A stretch of 58,250 bases of DNA from Cobetia crustatorum (GCF_000591415.1 NZ_JEMF01000013.1:1-58250), one strand, 5' to 3'; positions 27,242 through 37,358 are shown, counted from the stretch's first letter. Notes: generated by a model not told the origin, from the letters alone. Numbers and translations: made by a program.

Positions 27242-28957
27242 ATGACAATTTCTAGATTCTTGCTCCGGGCCGGGTGCCTGGTGGCGGTAGCGTGCCTGAA
27301 CGCCAGCCCTGCCATGGCAGCCGGCCTGGACAGTGGTTCCATCCTGTCCAGCAATGACCAGGCCTCAAGCATCCCGCAAAAGACGGATAGTGTAGAAGAC
27401 AAGGCGCGTGCCGATTGGCGCAGCGGAACCTACGGGCCGCTGACCTCCCGTGCGCAGACCGACCCTGATTCCCTGCCGCCGTTCGGTGAAAACCTCTTTA
27501 CTGGTGGTTTCCGCGGCATGATGGCCGATGGCCTCAACAGCAGCTACACCATCAAGCCGGGTGACCAGATCACCCTGCGCGTCTGGGGTGGGGTCGAGAT
27601 GGAGTCCGTGCTGCCTGTCGATGCGCAGGGCAACATCTTCCTGCCGGGCATCGGACCGGTGAAGGTGCAGGGCACCACCAATTCCCAGCTGGATGGCAAG
27701 GTACGCAGCGCCATTCAAGAGGTGTATCCCGAGAACGTAAGCGTCTACACCAATCTTCAGGGCGTACAGCCGGTGGGCGTCTTCGTTACCGGGTACGTCA
27801 AGAATCCGGGCCGCTACGCCGGCACCCCGAATGATTCCATGCTCTATTTCCTCGATCAGGCCGGTGGCATCGACCAGGCACTGGGCAGTTACCGCAAGAT
27901 CAAGATCAAGCGCAATGGCCGCGTCATCAATACGGTCGATCTCTATGACTTCCTGATCAATGGCAAGATCGCTCGTCCGCAGTTCCGCGATGGCGATACC
28001 GTCGTCGTCGAGGAGCGGGGTCCGGCGATCAGCGTGGTCGGGGATGTCGAGCGTGACTATCGCTATGAACTCACCGACACCCGTCTGAGCGGCGAAGACG
28101 TGCTGAATCTGGCGCGCCTCAAGTCCGGTGTCTCGCATGTGCTGCTGCGTGGCTCACGCCCTGATGGCCCCATCTCCCGCTATCTGCCGGTGGCGGAATT
28201 CCGCGGGGCAGACGTGCGCGCTGGGGATGAAGTGCTGTTCAGTGCTGACCAGCGTGACGAGACCATCGTCGTGCAGCTGGAAGGCAGCTTCTATGGCCCG
28301 TCGCGTTATGCACTGCCGCGCGATGCCCACCTGGGTGAATTGCTCAATGCCGTCGGGGTGCCCAAGGGGCTGACGGACTATCAGAGCATTTCCATCCGCC
28401 GTGAAAGCGTCAAGGAGCAGCAGGCGCAGGCGCTGCAGGATAGTCTCAAGCGACTTCAGGCGAGCTATCTAGGCGCGTCTTCCTCGACTACTGAAGAGTC
28501 CGAGCTTCGTGTCCAGGAAGCCGAGATGATCGAGAAATTCGTCGAGCAGGCCAAGAAGGAAGAGCCGACCGGGCGGCTGGTCGTGGCACGTGACGATGGC
28601 AATATCGCGGATGTGCGCCTCCAGGACGGCGATGTCATCACCATCCCGGAAATCAGCGATTCCCTGCTGATCAGCGGCGAAGTCGTGGTGCCTCAGGCCG
28701 TCGTCTACACCCAGGGCATGACGGTGATGGACTACATCAACAGCGCTGGTGGTTTCACCCAGCACGCGGATGAAGACCAGATTCTGGTCGTGCGCCAGAA
28801 CGGCGCCGTACGCCGTGCCGAGGAAGTCGAGCTGCGCTCGGGTGACCAGATTCTGGTACTGCCGGAACCGCCGACCAAGAACCTGCAGCTGGCTACCAGC
28901 ATCACGCAGATTCTCTATCAGGTCGCCGTTGCCACCAAAGTCGCGATAGATCTTTGA
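27242..28957 (+). CDS. Polysaccharide export outer-membrane protein (Wza/KpsD family)
   Basis: The 571-residue protein starts with a signal peptide (CLVAVACLNASPAMA, cleavage near AMA-AG). The polysaccharide export domain follows, with NSSYTIKPGDQITLRVWG and FLPGIGPVKVQG, then repeated SLBB-type units (VFVTGYVKNPGRYAG, VVGDVERDYRYELT, LLISGEVVVPQAVVY). It forms the periplasm/outer-membrane channel for the ABC-exported capsule. There is no lipobox cysteine at the cleavage site, which is more like KpsD than Wza. The ATG at 27242 was chosen over a TTG at 27218 because the signal peptide begins there. An exact ops element lies within the signal-peptide codons. Confidence 0.92.
   Translation: MTISRFLLRAGCLVAVACLNASPAMAAGLDSGSILSSNDQASSIPQKTDSVEDKARADWRSGTYGPLTSRAQTDPDSLPPFGENLFTGGFRGMMADGLNSSYTIKPGDQITLRVWGGVEMESVLPVDAQGNIFLPGIGPVKVQGTTNSQLDGKVRSAIQEVYPENVSVYTNLQGVQPVGVFVTGYVKNPGRYAGTPNDSMLYFLDQAGGIDQALGSYRKIKIKRNGRVINTVDLYDFLINGKIARPQFRDGDTVVVEERGPAISVVGDVERDYRYELTDTRLSGEDVLNLARLKSGVSHVLLRGSRPDGPISRYLPVAEFRGADVRAGDEVLFSADQRDETIVVQLEGSFYGPSRYALPRDAHLGELLNAVGVPKGLTDYQSISIRRESVKEQQAQALQDSLKRLQASYLGASSSTTEESELRVQEAEMIEKFVEQAKKEEPTGRLVVARDDGNIADVRLQDGDVITIPEISDSLLISGEVVVPQAVVYTQGMTVMDYINSAGGFTQHADEDQILVVRQNGAVRRAEEVELRSGDQILVLPEPPTKNLQLATSITQILYQVAVATKVAIDL
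27283..27295 (+). promoter_or_regulatory. ops element (RfaH recruitment/pause site) inside the exporter gene
   Basis: GGCGGTAGCGTGC matches the ops consensus exactly and is on the coding strand, 41 bases after the ATG at 27242. In enterobacteria ops sits in the untranslated leader of long capsule and LPS operons and loads RfaH, preventing early termination. Here it begins the 30-kb run of export and glycan genes. Confidence 0.6.
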
Positions 28958-28959
28958 TC

Positions 28960-29814
28960 ATGGCCAGTGACATGAACGGTGACATGACCCCACCATCGAA
29001 TCACTCGTCAGGTAACAACAAGAGCGGGCACAAGGCCCGCTCTGCCTGGGCCGTGACGCGCAGTGTCTGGTTCGCCATGTTCATGCGTGAAGCCATCGGC
29101 CGCACTATGACCGATCGCATGGGCTGGTTTTGGATGATCGCCGAGCCCTCCTTAATGCTGCTCGTAATGATCGGCATTCGTAGCTTCATCCGGGGTGACA
29201 AACTTATCGTCAATGCCCCGTTCATCCCCTGGATGCTGGTCGGCATGATGGGCTTTTTCCTGGTTCGAGAAGGTCTTACCCAGGGCTCCGGTGCAATAAA
29301 TGCTAACCGTGCATTATTCGCATACCGTCAAGTACAACCTGTAGATGGTGTTCTTATCAGAAACTTTCTGGATGGACTTCTTCGTACATTGATCTTCCTG
29401 TTGTTCATGCTGGGTGCCCTGATGTTGGGCACGGATTTCCGCCCTGACAGTGGTTTTCAGGCGATCAGTGGCTGGTTGTCCCTATGGGCGCTTGGTTTGG
29501 GCTTCAGCCTTGTGGTGTCCGTAGCGGGCACATTGGTGCCGGAAGTCACCAAGGTGGTTAGGATGCTCAGCATGCCGCTGCTAATCTTATCCGGGGTCAT
29601 CATGCCGCTCAATCATTTGCCACATTATCTGCTTGAGTACTTGATGCTGAACCCAATCGTGCATGGGCTTGAATATACACGCCACGGCTTCTTTGAAGGC
29701 TATAAGGTCGTTCATGGCACCAGCATGCTGTATTTCTGGAGCTGGACATTGGGGATGCTGGCCCTGGGCCTGTTGATGCATGTTCGATTCAAGGAGCGTT
29801 TGAAAGCCCAATGA
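28960..29814 (+). CDS. kpsM: Capsule ABC transporter permease, KpsM family
   Basis: The 284-residue ABC-2 type permease has about six membrane segments. Its cytoplasmic N-terminal part carries [22 protein letters not shown], read in two parts as the conserved amphipathic start of capsule permeases, followed by a [15 protein letters not shown] loop. With KpsT it moves the lipid-linked capsule chain across the inner membrane. It starts two bases after the exporter stop and overlaps kpsT by ATGA, so all are co-translated. Confidence 0.93.
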   Translation: MASDMNGDMTPPSNHSSGNNKSGHKARSAWAVTRSVWFAMFMREAIGRTMTDRMGWFWMIAEPSLMLLVMIGIRSFIRGDKLIVNAPFIPWMLVGMMGFFLVREGLTQGSGAINANRALFAYRQVQPVDGVLIRNFLDGLLRTLIFLLFMLGALMLGTDFRPDSGFQAISGWLSLWALGLGFSLVVSVAGTLVPEVTKVVRMLSMPLLILSGVIMPLNHLPHYLLEYLMLNPIVHGLEYTRHGFFEGYKVVHGTSMLYFWSWTLGMLALGLLMHVRFKERLKAQ

Positions 29815-30701
29815 TCGAAATCAAACATGTCTACAAGCGCTATTACACACATCGTGCAACCGACTGGGTATTGCAGGATATCGATCTCACCATCCCCAGT
29901 GGCGTCAGTGTGGGGTTGGTAGGGGGTAATGGTGCCGGCAAGTCCACACTGTTGCGATTGATAGCGGGTATGGATAGCCCTACCCGTGGGGAGATCAAGC
30001 GCCACAGCAGTGTCTCATGGCCCATCGGTCTGGCGGGGGGCTTCCAAGGCAGCATGACGGGGCGACAGAACGTCAAGTTTGTTGCTCGTGTTCATGGTGG
30101 CCATGGCAATGAGGCCGAGATAATTCGCCGAGTAGAGGCCTTTGCAGAGATTGGCCCCGCCTTTGATCAGCCGATCAAGACGTATTCGTCAGGGATGCGC
30201 TCACGACTCAATTTCGGGTTGTCACTTGCGTTCGATTTCGATATCTACCTGTCGGATGAAGCCACCTCGGTGGGGGATCGTGCCTTCAAAGCCAAGGCGT
30301 CCAAGGCATTCAAGGACAAGGTTGGCAAGGCCAGCCTGATCATGGTCTCGCATGGTGTGGGGGTTCTGCGAGAGTTATGCCAGGCGGGGATCTATCTACG
30401 GGATGGGCGTGCTCACTGGTATGACGATATCAATGACGCCATTGATGCCTACCACAATGACAGCGATGCTCATGTCCTCGAGCGCAAGCTGCATCAACTA
30501 ACCAATTCGAAAATGACATCACTCATGCAGGCGCAGGTATTCCATCAGGAAGCCAAGGCACACTTTGACAGCTTGCAGATTGCGCTCGAACAACTTCCTC
30601 AAGATATCCAGCCACGAGAAAGGCAAGCTTCCGTCCAGGCCGTGAATGAAGCCCGTGAAACTCTGCATGGCGCAAGACGCCTGGTACAGAAGCTCAAGTG
30701 A
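29811..30701 (+). CDS. kpsT: Capsule ABC transporter ATP-binding protein, KpsT family
   Basis: A 296-residue ABC ATPase with Walker [10 protein letters not shown] (38-46), the polysaccharide-type signature [12 protein letters not shown] and Walker [13 protein letters not shown]. Capsule KpsT proteins are about 220 residues; this one has an extra C-terminal stretch of about 75 residues rich in Gln, Lys and Glu that looks helical. That tail is too short for the carbohydrate-binding domain of Wzt O-antigen ATPases and may instead contact KpsE or the synthesis enzymes. Confidence 0.93.
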   Translation: MIEIKHVYKRYYTHRATDWVLQDIDLTIPSGVSVGLVGGNGAGKSTLLRLIAGMDSPTRGEIKRHSSVSWPIGLAGGFQGSMTGRQNVKFVARVHGGHGNEAEIIRRVEAFAEIGPAFDQPIKTYSSGMRSRLNFGLSLAFDFDIYLSDEATSVGDRAFKAKASKAFKDKVGKASLIMVSHGVGVLRELCQAGIYLRDGRAHWYDDINDAIDAYHNDSDAHVLERKLHQLTNSKMTSLMQAQVFHQEAKAHFDSLQIALEQLPQDIQPRERQASVQAVNEARETLHGARRLVQKLK

Positions 30702-30735
30702 TCGTTCTCAATGATAATAGTGACAAGGGTCTTAC

Positions 30736-31821
30736 ATGCTCAAATTGATAAAGCGTCAACCTCAATGGTTCGTCGCTATTTCCGCTATCATTCTGGTAGG
30801 GCTCTACTGGAGTTTGTGGGCGGATGATCGTTATGTTGCAAAGGCAACCGTAGTACTGGAAAGCCCTCAGGTAAGCACAGCCAGCGAGGTAAGTTTCGGC
30901 TCGTTGCTCACCGGGGATAAAAGTGACGGTGATCTATTGCTGTTGCGTGAGTATCTTTTGAGCACTGATATGTTGAAGAAAGTTCAGCACGAACTGAACT
31001 TTCGCCAACATTATAGTGAAAAGGGCGATTTCTTTGCGCGATTGAGAGACAAGGACGCGCCAATTGAGCAACTGCATGATTACTATTTGAAGCGTGTAGC
31101 TGTCGAGATGGATGAGTATTCAGGTGTACTGAATATCAAGGTACAGGCATGGACACCTGAATTCGCACAACAGTTTGCCAAGTTGTTGTTGCGTGAAGGC
31201 GAATCACATATGAATGGTATGGGGCAGCGTCTGGCAGAAGAGCAGGTGCAATTCCTGGACAAGCAGGTAGCTCTGCTCGAAAAGAACTTTCAGAAGACTC
31301 GCCAGGCGTTGTTGGATTACCAGAATGAGAATGGCCTGGTCTCACCCACTCAAACAGTGGAAAGCCTGAACACGGTCGTCTCAAGCTTGGAAGCGCAACT
31401 GGCCTCCTTGAAAGCGCGCAAGAGTGCGCTGGCCAGTTATCAAAGTGCTCGCTCGAGTGACATGGTGCGTACGGAAAGTGAAATCCGTGCATTGAGAGAC
31501 CAGATCGATAAAGAGCGTAAGCGTCTCGCACAGCAGTCTGGGAACTCTCTGAATGCTGTTTCAAGTCAATATGAAACACTGCAATTACGTGCAGACTTTG
31601 CCAAGCAGACGTATTCCAACGCACTGGCAGCACTAGAGAATACTCGTATCGAGGCGGCACGGAAATTGAAGCAGGTCAGTGTTCTGCAAAGTCCTTTGTT
31701 GCCTGAATACCCTGAACAACCGGAGCGACTCTATAACACCAGTATTTTCGCTATTGTGGTCATCTTCATGGCATTCATCTTCAGCATGATCATGTTGATC
31801 GTAAAAGACCATCGCGATTGA
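30736..31821 (+). CDS. kpsE: Capsule export inner-membrane protein, KpsE family (PCP/Wzz-like)
   Basis: The 361-residue protein has one membrane segment near the start (about 11-28), a long helical periplasmic part with a coiled coil (about 150-290) and a second membrane segment near residue 340. A Pro-rich LLPEYPEQPERLYN precedes the last helix, as in KpsE and other polysaccharide co-polymerases. It couples KpsM/T to the outer-membrane channel. It follows kpsT by 34 bases in the export operon. Confidence 0.9.
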   Translation: MLKLIKRQPQWFVAISAIILVGLYWSLWADDRYVAKATVVLESPQVSTASEVSFGSLLTGDKSDGDLLLLREYLLSTDMLKKVQHELNFRQHYSEKGDFFARLRDKDAPIEQLHDYYLKRVAVEMDEYSGVLNIKVQAWTPEFAQQFAKLLLREGESHMNGMGQRLAEEQVQFLDKQVALLEKNFQKTRQALLDYQNENGLVSPTQTVESLNTVVSSLEAQLASLKARKSALASYQSARSSDMVRTESEIRALRDQIDKERKRLAQQSGNSLNAVSSQYETLQLRADFAKQTYSNALAALENTRIEAARKLKQVSVLQSPLLPEYPEQPERLYNTSIFAIVVIFMAFIFSMIMLIVKDHRD

Positions 31822-31880
31822 TAATTAGATTGTCATTGATGATAGTAATTGTAGGATAAGTAAATCACAGGGAATTTGAA

Positions 31881-34800
31881 ATGCTGCCACAAATAAGTCA
31901 AAGACTTCTACGCAAGAAGCGCAAGAATGGGAGTTTGTCGTTTTCAACAGGTAAAACAAGTGATACAATTTCTACAGATGCGTCTGCTGCAGCTAAAATT
32001 GAACTGGATACAGACTTTTATAAATCACGATATGAAGATTTAGTATCACTGACAGATGAGCAGCTCAAAGAACACTGGTTGAAGCATGGCTTCAAGGAAG
32101 GCCGGTTTGCTTCAGCCAGTCATGAGTCGGGTAATGCAAAGCTTGTACTCGAAGATGAATGGACAGCTACGCACAAGTCCCCAGATTTCGCTTTTGATCC
32201 TGATTTTTATGCAAGTCTGTATGCTGATCTTGCGTTAGCGGGAATTACGGAATCTATAGCTCTTGAGAAACACTATAATTCCTTTGGCAAGAAAGAAAAG
32301 CGGCATGGTTCGATTAGAGAATGGTTGAAGGCAAATAACTTGCCTTTGGACTTCATGCCAGAGGATATCAAGTTTCGCGATATCCATGAGTGCAATCTTG
32401 AAGTAGGCCTAGAAATCACTTCTCAGGATGTCTTGAATTCAATTGCCGGGCTTTACACAACGCCTGTTGCCTTTTTCAGTGATGATGCCAAAAGCGCACG
32501 ACATTACTTGATGATGGCGAAGCATTATCTGGCTATAGGCGAGAAAGAAAAGGCTAAGAAGCAACTTGAAGCCAGTAATTGTTTTCACGCCTTGTCAGGC
32601 GCGCTCGAGTTATTGGGCAATATCTATCTTGATGAAGGGCATAATCGCATTGCGCTTGGATATTATAACGCGGCCAAAGTGTTACCTAATCCCCCAAAGT
32701 GGCTGTTCTTCAATCGTGCAACCTGTCTGTCAAGGCTCCAACAATATGAAAAGGCATTGACGACTCTGGCCGAAGGGTTGGAAGTCTATGGTGACTTCAC
32801 GTTTCAGCAGGATAAGCTGGATGAGTTCGCTGAAGAAGCCTGGAATAATATTTATCCCGCTCTGCTCAGCTACGTCGGACAGGGAAATCGCGATGAGCTG
32901 ATCAAGGCTTTCGACGCATTCAGTGAGGTCGTCTATGATGCTTACTTGCGTGCCTGCGGTACCAGCAAGAACCCCGAGCGACTTCACTCACTCAACCTTA
33001 ACCGAATCTTGATAGTCGGCGATTATCACGTTGCACAATGTGAACGCTATCGTATCAATCAAAAGGTGGAGCAACTCGAGGCGGTTGGCAAAGAGGTTAC
33101 TGCAATCAACTGGCTGGACCTTGATCAACAGGCTCAGGCATTGGCGACTCACGATGTCATTATTTTTTATCGTGTGCCTGCCATGCCCAAGGTACTCAAA
33201 GCCATGGCGCAGACAAATGCGGCTGGGAAGCTCAGTATCTATGAAATCGATGATCTACTGTTTGATCCTGTTTACCCCCCGTCACTGGCAAGCTATGGTG
33301 GCTACGTCTCGCTTGATACCTATCGAGAACTGACACGCGGGATGGCGCTATTCCATGCTGCCGCCAAACAGTGTCGTCTGGGGCTGGCATCGACAGAACC
33401 TCTTCGGGAGCGTCTGGCTGAGCTGGTGTTCGGCGGGGAGTGTCTGTTGCACCGCAATGGACTGGATAGTCTCAATGAGTTTAGCCAGCCTCAGGAATCT
33501 CCCAAACAGACACTGGATATCTTCTATGGCAGTGGCACACAGGCACACAATCAGGATTTCATCGACCTGGCACTGCCTGCGATAGAAAAATTGTTGAAGC
33601 GCCATGCTCATTTGCGTCTTGTTGTCGTAGGTTATCTAAAATTACCCAAGACGTTTACAGAGCGCTTTGCCAAGCAACTATCCATGATTCCACCTTTGAA
33701 AAGTGTGCAGGGATATTGGTCATTGCTTCGCCGTGCAGATATCAACTTGGCTGTTCTGCATGATGACGTCATCAATGAGTGCAAGTCAGAGCTGAAATGG
33801 TTTGAAGCGGCATGTCATGGCGTACCATCAGTCGTCAGTAGCACCCGCAACTATCGTGATGTCATTCGTGATGGTGAAGATGCCTTCCTGGCTGTCACGG
33901 CGGATGATTGGGAAAAAGCTATTACACGCCTTGTGGAAAGCAAGGAACTACGCAAGTCAATGGGACAGGCGGCGCAAGAGCGCACGCGTAAAGAGTATTC
34001 CCTGGAAATACTGGGCACTCAGCTCGTATCCAATCTCGAAGCTTATGCCAATGAATTGATGGACAGAGCACATTGTGAGCGTGGTGAAGAAGGTACGACG
34101 AAATTGGTAAGGAAGCGCCGCAAGATCGCGCTTGTCAATGTGTTCTTCCCACCGCAATCCATCGGCGGGGCGACTCGCGTACTGGATGATAACTTCAAGG
34201 CATTACGCAAGCATTATGACGATGACTTTGAATTGGTTGTCTTCACTGCTGACAGTGAATGTCGCACCCCGCATCAGTTGTCCATCTATCGTCATGATGG
34301 AGTACGTGTCTATCGTACGGCGACTCTCTGGCGTGAGAATATGGACTGGCATGCCAAGGATGAGCGTATGTACGAGATGTTCACTGAATTTCTCGCGTGC
34401 GAACAGCCAGATATGGTGCACTTCCACTGTGTACAACGGTTGACAGGTTCCGTTGTGGAAGCTGCCCGGGATACGAAAGTACCCTATATCGTTACGGCAC
34501 ATGACGCATGGTGGATTTCAGACTTCCAGTTCCTGGTGGACCATACTGGGACGGTATATCCGGAGGGGCATCCCGATCCCTTTGACCCAATTGAACTTCC
34601 GCCCAGTATCACTCAGGAAGCCTCCGTAGAGCGAAAGCTATATCTCAAAGGGTTGTTGAATAGCGCTTATAAAGTACTGACGGTCTCGAATGCCTTCGCA
34701 GATATTTATCGCAAGAATGATATTCTTGATATAGAGGTCACCCCCAACGGAATCTCTGATGATTTGCCCTGGGCACCCAAGGATACATCCTATACGAATC

Positions 34801-35300
34801 GAGTTGTTGGCGGGCATGTAGGCGGGATGGCTGAACATAAAGGCTATTATTTACTCAAGCAGGCTGTCATGGAAACCCAGCCAGAGAATATGGAATTCCT
34901 GGTGGTTGACCACTCCAAGGAAGAAGGTTATGAATCCCGTCAATATTGGGGCAATGTGCCAGTCAGGTTCATCGGTCGCGCTAGCCAAGATAAGGTTGTT
35001 GATATTTACCGACAGATTGACGTGTTATTTGCACCTTCAACCTGGCCGGAAAGCTTCGGTTTGGTTACACGAGAAGCAGCTGCATGTGGTTGTTGGGTTG
35101 TAGCATCGAATTTGGGAGGCATTGGCGAAGATATAATTAACGGTGGCGGTTTTGTAACAAAGCCAGATGTTGATAGCTTAGTGTCTATTATAAGTAATAA
35201 GCTTAGACCTACAAAGTCCATATGTAGTCAACCAAGTCCTATTTTTGCAATGTTACAAGTCCAAAAATTGGTCAATGAGGTCTACCTGAATGAACACTAA
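31881..35300 (+). CDS. Large glycosyltransferase with two GT-B modules and N-terminal repeats
   Basis: The 1,139-residue protein has four parts. Residues 45-155 hold two copies of a DFYxxxYxDL-type unit (TDFYKSRYEDL and PDFYASLYADL). Residues 200-330 look like TPR helices. Residues 375-730 form a GT-B module with KSELKWFEAACHGVPSVVSS. Residues 750-1125 form a second GT4 module, with PPQSIGGATRVLDDN as the glycine loop and a nucleotide-sugar site in APSTWPESFGLVTREAAACG. It probably adds two kinds of sugar to the capsule repeat. It is the first gene after the export operon. Base composition drops sharply near its 3' end and the last 30 residues look atypical for GT4, suggesting a recombination joint there. 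Confidence 0.85.
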   Translation: MLPQISQRLLRKKRKNGSLSFSTGKTSDTISTDASAAAKIELDTDFYKSRYEDLVSLTDEQLKEHWLKHGFKEGRFASASHESGNAKLVLEDEWTATHKSPDFAFDPDFYASLYADLALAGITESIALEKHYNSFGKKEKRHGSIREWLKANNLPLDFMPEDIKFRDIHECNLEVGLEITSQDVLNSIAGLYTTPVAFFSDDAKSARHYLMMAKHYLAIGEKEKAKKQLEASNCFHALSGALELLGNIYLDEGHNRIALGYYNAAKVLPNPPKWLFFNRATCLSRLQQYEKALTTLAEGLEVYGDFTFQQDKLDEFAEEAWNNIYPALLSYVGQGNRDELIKAFDAFSEVVYDAYLRACGTSKNPERLHSLNLNRILIVGDYHVAQCERYRINQKVEQLEAVGKEVTAINWLDLDQQAQALATHDVIIFYRVPAMPKVLKAMAQTNAAGKLSIYEIDDLLFDPVYPPSLASYGGYVSLDTYRELTRGMALFHAAAKQCRLGLASTEPLRERLAELVFGGECLLHRNGLDSLNEFSQPQESPKQTLDIFYGSGTQAHNQDFIDLALPAIEKLLKRHAHLRLVVVGYLKLPKTFTERFAKQLSMIPPLKSVQGYWSLLRRADINLAVLHDDVINECKSELKWFEAACHGVPSVVSSTRNYRDVIRDGEDAFLAVTADDWEKAITRLVESKELRKSMGQAAQERTRKEYSLEILGTQLVSNLEAYANELMDRAHCERGEEGTTKLVRKRRKIALVNVFFPPQSIGGATRVLDDNFKALRKHYDDDFELVVFTADSECRTPHQLSIYRHDGVRVYRTATLWRENMDWHAKDERMYEMFTEFLACEQPDMVHFHCVQRLTGSVVEAARDTKVPYIVTAHDAWWISDFQFLVDHTGTVYPEGHPDPFDPIELPPSITQEASVERKLYLKGLLNSAYKVLTVSNAFADIYRKNDILDIEVTPNGISDDLPWAPKDTSYTNRVVGGHVGGMAEHKGYYLLKQAVMETQPENMEFLVVDHSKEEGYESRQYWGNVPVRFIGRASQDKVVDIYRQIDVLFAPSTWPESFGLVTREAAACGCWVVASNLGGIGEDIINGGGFVTKPDVDSLVSIISNKLRPTKSICSQPSPIFAMLQVQKLVNEVYLNEH

Positions 35301-36162
35301 GCAATTTGTTATTGGCATTGGATCTCAGCGTGCTGGTTCAACGTTATTGCATCGTATCCTAGACGAATGCTCGTCTGTATACATGAATCCCGTCAAGGAG
35401 CTACATTTTTTCGACTCTTTTTTTGAAATAAGAAACCCTCAAATTCTAAAGGACTTTTCCAGTAGGCAATTAAAACGTGAGTTAGACCGATTGTCGGGAA
35501 GTACGAATACTGTCTTGTCCAAACAGTATAAAAATTATCTTAGAACTAACTTTATATTATCTAATACAGATATTAAAGATGTTAATTATTTGGATCTGTT
35601 TAGGCCTTGTGTAAATGAAAGTGAAATGCTGGGTGAGATAACCCCTGAATATATGCTGCTTTCAGATTCAGAAATTTCCATTATGAGAAGGATAGTAGGA
35701 GATGCTAAAATAATACTTCTTATCAGAGATCCAATGGAACGTCTAATATCTTCATATAAACTACTTAATGTATATGGCGTTGATAATCCGAGCGCTGTAA
35801 GTATCGATGAAGAAAATCTGATTGAACACTTAAATAATAATACACAATGGATACTGCAGCAGGATCAATTAAACGCATATTGTGATGCTATTAGTAGATT
35901 CAATCGACACTTTACAGATGTGCTAGTGGTACCGTATAAAAAAATTTTTAAAGCACCAGATGAAGTCATACACCAGTTATCCTCTTTATTAACCGAAGAG
36001 ATAGATTCTGCGAAGTATAAAGATATTATTAAAAACAAAGTAAATTCTTTATCTAGTGATTTAGCTATATCAGGAGCACTTAAAAAAACAATATACGGTC
36101 GGTATGAAGCTGAATATGAAAATTTAAAAGATTACTTAGGTGAAGGCTTCGATTTTATATGA
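35290..36162 (+). CDS. PAPS-dependent sulfotransferase domain protein
   Basis: The 290-residue protein has the 5'-phosphosulfate loop as GIGSQRAGSTLLHRIL (9-24). PVKELHFFD follows, matching the PKEPHFF-type block of carbohydrate sulfotransferases. The 3'-phosphate motif is ILLIRDPMERLISSYKLL (about 142-159). It would move sulfate from PAPS to the capsule glycan. It overlaps the large glycosyltransferase by 11 bases and is very AT-rich. The PAPS-making genes 9-15 kb upstream give it its donor. The acceptor sugar is unknown. Confidence 0.87.
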   Translation: MNTKQFVIGIGSQRAGSTLLHRILDECSSVYMNPVKELHFFDSFFEIRNPQILKDFSSRQLKRELDRLSGSTNTVLSKQYKNYLRTNFILSNTDIKDVNYLDLFRPCVNESEMLGEITPEYMLLSDSEISIMRRIVGDAKIILLIRDPMERLISSYKLLNVYGVDNPSAVSIDEENLIEHLNNNTQWILQQDQLNAYCDAISRFNRHFTDVLVVPYKKIFKAPDEVIHQLSSLLTEEIDSAKYKDIIKNKVNSLSSDLAISGALKKTIYGRYEAEYENLKDYLGEGFDFI

Positions 36163-37358
36163 AAAAAATAAATATCGTAGGCCCATCTCATATTGTTAGA
36201 CTAGAAAATACATACACTCATGATTCTCTTGTACTTCCATCGGAAGTCACTTTTATAGGTAAAGGTGGTCTACCTGTATGGCATGACATTTTATCGAAAC
36301 TACCAGTCAAAGCTTCGGATAAAAATTTAATAGTTGTAGGTGATTTCAGACTCGGTAATGGCTATATAGATACAGGCTTGAAATCTGATATTACAGGGAT
36401 AAACAAGCATTCAATCAAACCAAGTGTCGATAATAAATGCTACCGATATACCATAGAATCGTTGTCAAAGTACGAAAAGGATTGGGATGTACAGCCTGTA
36501 TATATTTTTTGGAGTTTGGCTGTACGTGAGGCAAAAAATAAAATAAAGAGAAATTATTTTTGTGAGAATGGTTTCTATAGACATCCCGTTTGGAACTTGA
36601 AGGAAGTTGAGGCAAAATTTAATAGTACGTTTTCACTTGCTGATTTAAGTCCTAGGCAATTAATAAGTATGTGTATCGATGAGTCTAACCATCCTTCCTT
36701 TTTAGGTTATGTATTCTTATCTAAGCTAATTAATTATTTGTATTTAGGTGCAGAGAATTTACGTGCACTTGATCTATATAAGGAGAGCTATAATTATATA
36801 CATTCTAACTTCGTGTATGAGGGGGCTACACCCAATATCTTAGGTAAAACTATACTTCAGAGGTTTTTTAAATTAGCACAATATGATGGTATTTTGAATG
36901 AGGGTATAAATGACCCTATTAATATTAATGAATTGCCAGCTGCTATAGAAAAGTATAAAGGAGAAAATATATACATATCTAATATTAGGTATCATGAAGA
37001 TTTCCCTAGATTTTGTAAAGATATTGATTCTATTAAAGAAATAATTACAGAATGTAATCATGGACAGTTGAAGATTGTTTTTTGGGATATTTATGCTCGT
37101 TGTGTTTTCGATTCAAGACATAATAAGAATGTAGATAGTACTTATATGCATCTTTATAAATTGCTATGGTCGAATTTTAGTAATTATATGTTGGACTTAC
37201 CTTCCCCTAATACATTTGAATCGTTTTCCTTGGTAGAACTAAATAAAGCTGGTCAGCCAACATATAAAATGTTGTGCTATCTTGTTGATAATTCAAATTC
37301 TTATGATAGTTTTTCAAACAATTTTAAAAAGAAAATAGAATTAATGGTGGAGGAATAA
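36159..37358 (+). CDS. Hypothetical protein with SGNH-hydrolase-like signatures
   Basis: I do not recognise this 399-residue AT-rich protein as a named family. Its start, INIVGPSHIVRL, resembles block I of SGNH enzymes (GDSH type), and near residue 180 CIDESNHPSFLGYVFLSKL resembles block V (DxxHPxxxGY). That would fit an O-acetyl esterase or acetyltransferase-like role in glycan decoration. A second region near the end (NKAGQPTYKMLCYLV) faintly repeats this pattern. It overlaps the sulfotransferase by four bases and the next gene by one, so it belongs to the same serotype cassette. Catalysis is unproven. Confidence 0.6.
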   Translation: MKKINIVGPSHIVRLENTYTHDSLVLPSEVTFIGKGGLPVWHDILSKLPVKASDKNLIVVGDFRLGNGYIDTGLKSDITGINKHSIKPSVDNKCYRYTIESLSKYEKDWDVQPVYIFWSLAVREAKNKIKRNYFCENGFYRHPVWNLKEVEAKFNSTFSLADLSPRQLISMCIDESNHPSFLGYVFLSKLINYLYLGAENLRALDLYKESYNYIHSNFVYEGATPNILGKTILQRFFKLAQYDGILNEGINDPININELPAAIEKYKGENIYISNIRYHEDFPRFCKDIDSIKEIITECNHGQLKIVFWDIYARCVFDSRHNKNVDSTYMHLYKLLWSNFSNYMLDLPSPNTFESFSLVELNKAGQPTYKMLCYLVDNSNSYDSFSNNFKKKIELMVEE

